Positions 7,319 through 9,449 of a DNA stretch of 9,449 nt are shown here, piece after piece (the stretch's first letter is position 1; every line of letters begins with the position of its first letter). The DNA is from Lachnospiraceae bacterium (GTDB taxonomy: Bacteria > Bacillota_A > Clostridia > Lachnospirales > Lachnospiraceae). Position numbers and translations under genes: made by a program. The notes under the pieces were generated by a model that ran no database searches, had not been told where the DNA came from, and saw only the letters and a program-made list of their open reading frames with translations. The stretch spans positions 1-9,449 of the forward strand of contig JAGATU010000009.1 in assembly GCA_017621115.1 (NCBI GenBank). The letters are read 5' to 3'.

Positions 7319-7333
7319 CAATCTGCCTTTTTT
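7304..7333. terminator. Bidirectional terminator between convergent genes
   Basis: A perfect 13-bp inverted repeat (7304-7316 with 7320-7332, core AAAAAGGCAGATT) has a 3-nt loop and A/T runs at both flanks, so it can serve both strands. Both stop codons (plus-strand TAA 7316-7318, minus-strand TAA 7317-7315) lie within the loop and the top of the stem. Confidence 0.9.
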
Positions 7334-8106
7334 AATATATCCAATGTATGTGCGCCCGCACCGATTAAATCCATGCGCTCACAAGTGCTCATATGATACT
7401 GAATAAACAGTTCAAATTCCTCATCCGACAATTGATTGAGGAATGGACGGATGTAGTTAGCAGCCCCGTCCGGAGAGATTATTTTAATACGGCTTAGTCC
7501 CGTTGCGATATTCAGTGCGTCAATGTCCTCAATTCTCATGTAATCGTACAAATGCTCCGGCAAAGACAAAGTCTGGAAAGTATCCGAAAAACGTCCCTGT
7601 TCCATACATTCCAGGGCATGCCGTTCCTTGAATGCATATGTGATTACACTGTATTCGTTCATGCAATAAGCCACCAGAATAATTCCGCCCGGTTTTGTAA
7701 CACGCTTTGCCTCCAGCAAGGCTTTCTGCTTATCTTCAAAACCAAATAAATGGTACATCGGTCCGAATAATAGCGTCACATCAAAAGTATTGTCCGCCAG
7801 TTTTTTCAGATTCAGGGCATTGCCCTGCATGGCCTTTACGGAACTGTTCTTCTGCTTCAGAATACCAAGGTTGTACTTGACAAGTTCAACGGCAGTTACA
7901 TCAAAGCCCTCTTCGGCAAGCGCTACGCTGTAACGTCCCGTGCCGGCGCCGATATCAAGGATTTTGATGTCGGAGTTGGGTTTGCCGATTGATTCGACCG
8001 CTTCATGAATATACTTCATGGAAGTGCGGAACTCAACCTGCCCGTGGCGTGAATTCAGTCTTTTTTCTTCATTAAATTTGTTGTAGTATTCTTCTAATTT
8101 TGTCAT
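7315..8106 (-). CDS. Class I SAM-dependent methyltransferase
   Basis: Cytoplasmic protein of 263 residues with a Rossmann-type SAM-binding fold. Motif I is ILDIGAGTGRYSVALA (49-64). The acidic ribose-binding residue is Glu74 (VTAVELV). Then come a QGNALNL strand (94-100), FDVTLLFGPMYHLFG (108-122) and the post-motif RVTKPGGIILVAYC (135-148). The N-terminus LEEYYNKFNEEKRLNSRHGQVEF is conserved in close clostridial relatives as I recall them, which supports the start at 8106. The C-terminal 110 residues or so, likely the substrate-binding cap, carry no motif I can assign, so the substrate (small molecule or other) is unknown. No SD precedes the ATG; the -10 element lies only 9 nt upstream, suggesting a leaderless mRNA. 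It is divergent from the HAD gene and convergent with the bile salt hydrolase homologue. Confidence 0.88.
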   Translation of the reverse strand: MTKLEEYYNKFNEEKRLNSRHGQVEFRTSMKYIHEAVESIGKPNSDIKILDIGAGTGRYSVALAEEGFDVTAVELVKYNLGILKQKNSSVKAMQGNALNLKKLADNTFDVTLLFGPMYHLFGFEDKQKALLEAKRVTKPGGIILVAYCMNEYSVITYAFKERHALECMEQGRFSDTFQTLSLPEHLYDYMRIEDIDALNIATGLSRIKIISPDGAANYIRPFLNQLSDEEFELFIQYHMSTCERMDLIGAGAHTLDILKKADC

Positions 8107-8115
8107 AATGGATGT

Positions 8116-8144
8116 ATTATAGCATATTCGGAGGATTTTATGAA
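8116..8144 (-). promoter_or_regulatory. Promoter of the methyltransferase gene (leaderless)
   Basis: On the minus strand TTCATA (8144-8139) and a perfect TATAAT (8121-8116) are separated by 17 bases. The ATG (8106) begins 9 nt after the -10, so the predicted start of transcription falls within about 2-3 nt of the start codon. The -35 overlaps the start codon of the divergent HAD gene. Confidence 0.6.
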
Positions 8145-8862
8145 TATAGAACAGATTGCGAAAGGCGTTTTGATATATGATTTGCCAAAATGGGGAAAGG
8201 ACATCTGCATCAAAGGAATTCTCTTTGATATGGATGGTGTCATACTGGATACTGAGAAATTGTACACCCGTTTTTGGCAGGAGGCAGCTAATGCGCTTGG
8301 TTATCCGATGACAAAAGAGCAGGCAATGGGACTTCGCAGCCTGAACAGGGAGTTTGGGGCGGCCAAGATGCAGTCGTATTTTGACGTACCGGTAAACTAT
8401 GAAGAGGTACGCAATAAGCGTATAGAATTGATGAATGCCTTTATTGAAAAAGAAGGAGTGGAGCTCAAACCGGGAATAAAAGAATTGCTTTCCTATCTGA
8501 AAGAAAAAGGAATTAAGACGGCGATTGCAACTTCCTCACCGATTGAAAGAACAGAGAAATATCTGGCGTCCGTCGGACTTACGGGTGCATTTGATAAATT
8601 AATTAGCGGTTATATGGTACAAAAAGGAAAACCTGAGCCGGACATTTACGAACTGGCAGCAAAGGAGATTGGATTCACACCACAGGAGTGCCTGGCAATC
8701 GAAGATTCACCGTCCGGGCTGCTCTCGGCAAACAGGGCGGGATGTTATCCGGTAATGATTCCGGACCAGGACATGCCTACATCCGAAACAGAGGCGTTGT
8801 TATTTGCAAAAGCCGATAGTCTGGAAAAGATTATCTTTTTGTTAAAATGGTTGGAAAATTAG
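8140..8862 (+). CDS. HAD superfamily hydrolase, beta-phosphoglucomutase/phosphatase-like
   Basis: Cytoplasmic HAD enzyme of 240 residues. Motif I is ILFDMDGVILDTE (27-39), with nucleophile Asp30 and acid/base Asp32. An alpha-helical cap follows (about 40-105). Motif II is AIATSS (128-133), motif III the lysine of KGKPEPDIYE (162-171), and motif IV AIEDSPSG (186-193) with the Mg2+-binding acidic pair. The pattern fits subfamily I phosphatases and beta-phosphoglucomutases; the exact sugar phosphate or nucleotide substrate cannot be told. Unusually, about 25 residues (MNIEQIAKGVLIYDLPKWGK...) precede the first beta strand, which normally starts almost at the N-terminus. A GGAGG SD 5 nt before ATG 8140, and the lack of any later Met before residue 31, support this start. 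Divergent from the methyltransferase gene; guaA lies 95 bases downstream in the same direction. Confidence 0.9.
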   Translation: MNIEQIAKGVLIYDLPKWGKDICIKGILFDMDGVILDTEKLYTRFWQEAANALGYPMTKEQAMGLRSLNREFGAAKMQSYFDVPVNYEEVRNKRIELMNAFIEKEGVELKPGIKELLSYLKEKGIKTAIATSSPIERTEKYLASVGLTGAFDKLISGYMVQKGKPEPDIYELAAKEIGFTPQECLAIEDSPSGLLSANRAGCYPVMIPDQDMPTSETEALLFAKADSLEKIIFLLKWLEN

Positions 8863-8919
8863 GCGAAAAAAGGCAAAAATTTTTTCTATTTGTATCTTTT
8901 CTGATAAAAAAAATTGTTT

Positions 8920-8925
8920 TATAAT
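8920..8925 (+). promoter_or_regulatory. -10 element of a probable guaA promoter
   Basis: A perfect TATAAT lies 32 bases before the guaA ATG in a very A/T-rich intergenic stretch (8863-8957). The -35 region at 16-18 bp spacing is T-rich but poorly matched (TTTTCT / TTTCTG). The leader would be only about 25 nt and contains an AAGGAG SD (8943-8948), leaving no room for a purine riboswitch. Confidence 0.55.
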
Positions 8926-8957
8926 AGTAACATCTTTTTGAAAAGGAGAAATTGACG

Positions 8958-9449
8958 ATGAAACAGGATATGATTGTTATTCTGGATTTGGGAAGCACAG
9001 AGAATACCGTAATTGCCAGACAAATCCGTGATTTGGGTGTATACAGCGAGATTCATCCTCATGATATTACACCACAGGAACTTGGCGCTTTAGACAATGT
9101 TAAAGGTATTATTTTAAACGGTGGCGAGAATCGTATTGTAGATGGTGTAGCCGTTGATGTATGCGACGAATTGTACAAGCTTGGCTATCCGATGATGGCA
9201 ATTGACCATCCTACAGCAAAATGCGATAAGCAGTTTAATGAGCTTCCGGATGACGCTACTATGAAAGCATTCTTATTTGACGAATGTAAGGCAGAAGCCA
9301 ACTGGAATATGAAGAACTTTGTAGCTGACCAGATTGAAATCGTTCGTCGTCAGGTTGGAGATAGAAAAGTATTACTCGCATTATCCGGTGGTGTTGATTC
9401 ATCCGTTGTTGCCGCACTTTTATTAAAAGCAATCGGCAAACAGCTCACA
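8958..9449 (+). CDS. guaA: GMP synthase with degenerate, shortened glutamine amidotransferase domain (3' truncated by window)
   Basis: This is the first 164 codons of a GuaA-type enzyme, which converts XMP to GMP using ATP and an amide or ammonia nitrogen. The frame is open to the window edge. The start MKQDMIVILDLGS has an AGGAG SD 9 nt upstream. Residues 5-80 follow the class I amidotransferase N-terminus (VILDLGSTENTVIARQIRDL, GVYSEIHPHDIT, KGIILNGGENRIVDG, ELYKLGYPMMAI). The expected nucleophile motif GxCxGxQ is replaced by AIDHPTAKC, with Asp83 near the Cys position. After about 20 residues the protein jumps to the domain junction AFLFDECKAEANWNMKNFVA and the ATP-pyrophosphatase P-loop LALSGGVDSSVV (140-151). 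E. coli GuaA has about 90 more residues here, including the catalytic His and Glu. So glutaminase activity should be absent, while the synthetase half looks intact as far as visible. Ammonia use is the likely consequence (inference). Confidence 0.9.
   Translation, partial: MKQDMIVILDLGSTENTVIARQIRDLGVYSEIHPHDITPQELGALDNVKGIILNGGENRIVDGVAVDVCDELYKLGYPMMAIDHPTAKCDKQFNELPDDATMKAFLFDECKAEANWNMKNFVADQIEIVRRQVGDRKVLLALSGGVDSSVVAALLLKAIGKQLT

Noticed and set aside
8100..8128. An alternative plus-strand promoter TTGTCA-N17-CATATT for the HAD gene.
   Set aside because: Its start of transcription would fall at or after the GGAGG SD, making that strong SD useless; the TATTAT (8115-8120) option fits the leader better, though its -35 is weak.
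8863..8957. Possible guanine/purine riboswitch ahead of guaA.
   Set aside because: The predicted leader is about 25 nt and the stretch is A/T-rich without the purine-aptamer loops. The A-run/T-run symmetry at 8865-8886 is low-complexity and not a convincing terminator.

Overview
The window looks like chromosome from a motile, gut-type Firmicute, most likely Lachnospiraceae or a close clostridial relative. The pointers are A/T-rich DNA with strong purine-rich Shine-Dalgarno (SD) sites, sigma-A type promoters, U-tailed hairpin terminators, two chemoreceptors, a bile-salt-hydrolase-family enzyme and a GMP synthase with a shortened N-terminal domain. Family placement rests on remembered sequence similarity; no search was run.

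Left part (1-5485): a signalling and transport block. It opens with the 3' end of a CheW adaptor gene, coupled through TAATG to a chemoreceptor with tandem HAMP-like units. A perfect 15-bp terminator hairpin follows, then a stand-alone HPt (histidine phosphotransfer) protein, an AGCS sodium:alanine/glycine symporter, a good sigma-A promoter, and a second chemoreceptor of different architecture (six membrane segments, no HAMP, longer signalling hairpin), closed by a strong terminator. Together these could couple amino-acid uptake and sensing to motility or another two-component output; that link is inference from adjacency.

Middle (5486-8106): a DUF1624/HGSNAT-type membrane acyltransferase-like protein, a choloylglycine hydrolase family enzyme with an N-terminal nucleophile cysteine, and a convergent class I methyltransferase. 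The stop codons of the last two overlap inside one bidirectional terminator.

Right part (8107-9449): a 33-bp divergent promoter region serves the methyltransferase (apparently leaderless) and a HAD phosphatase/phosphomutase. Then comes the 5' part of guaA, cut by the window edge.

The most notable item is GuaA. Its glutamine amidotransferase domain has lost the nucleophilic Cys motif and roughly 90 residues, including the region of the catalytic His/Glu, while the junction and the ATP-pyrophosphatase P-loop are intact. It is probably an ammonia-dependent GMP synthase with a vestigial N-terminal domain. Other points of interest are a Leu at the oxyanion-hole Asn position of the bile salt hydrolase homologue, a possible alternative pairing between a terminator arm and an SD, and the overlapping divergent promoters. 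No mobile elements, tRNA/rRNA genes, CRISPR or phage genes were seen, and no intergenic stretch exceeds about 110 bases.
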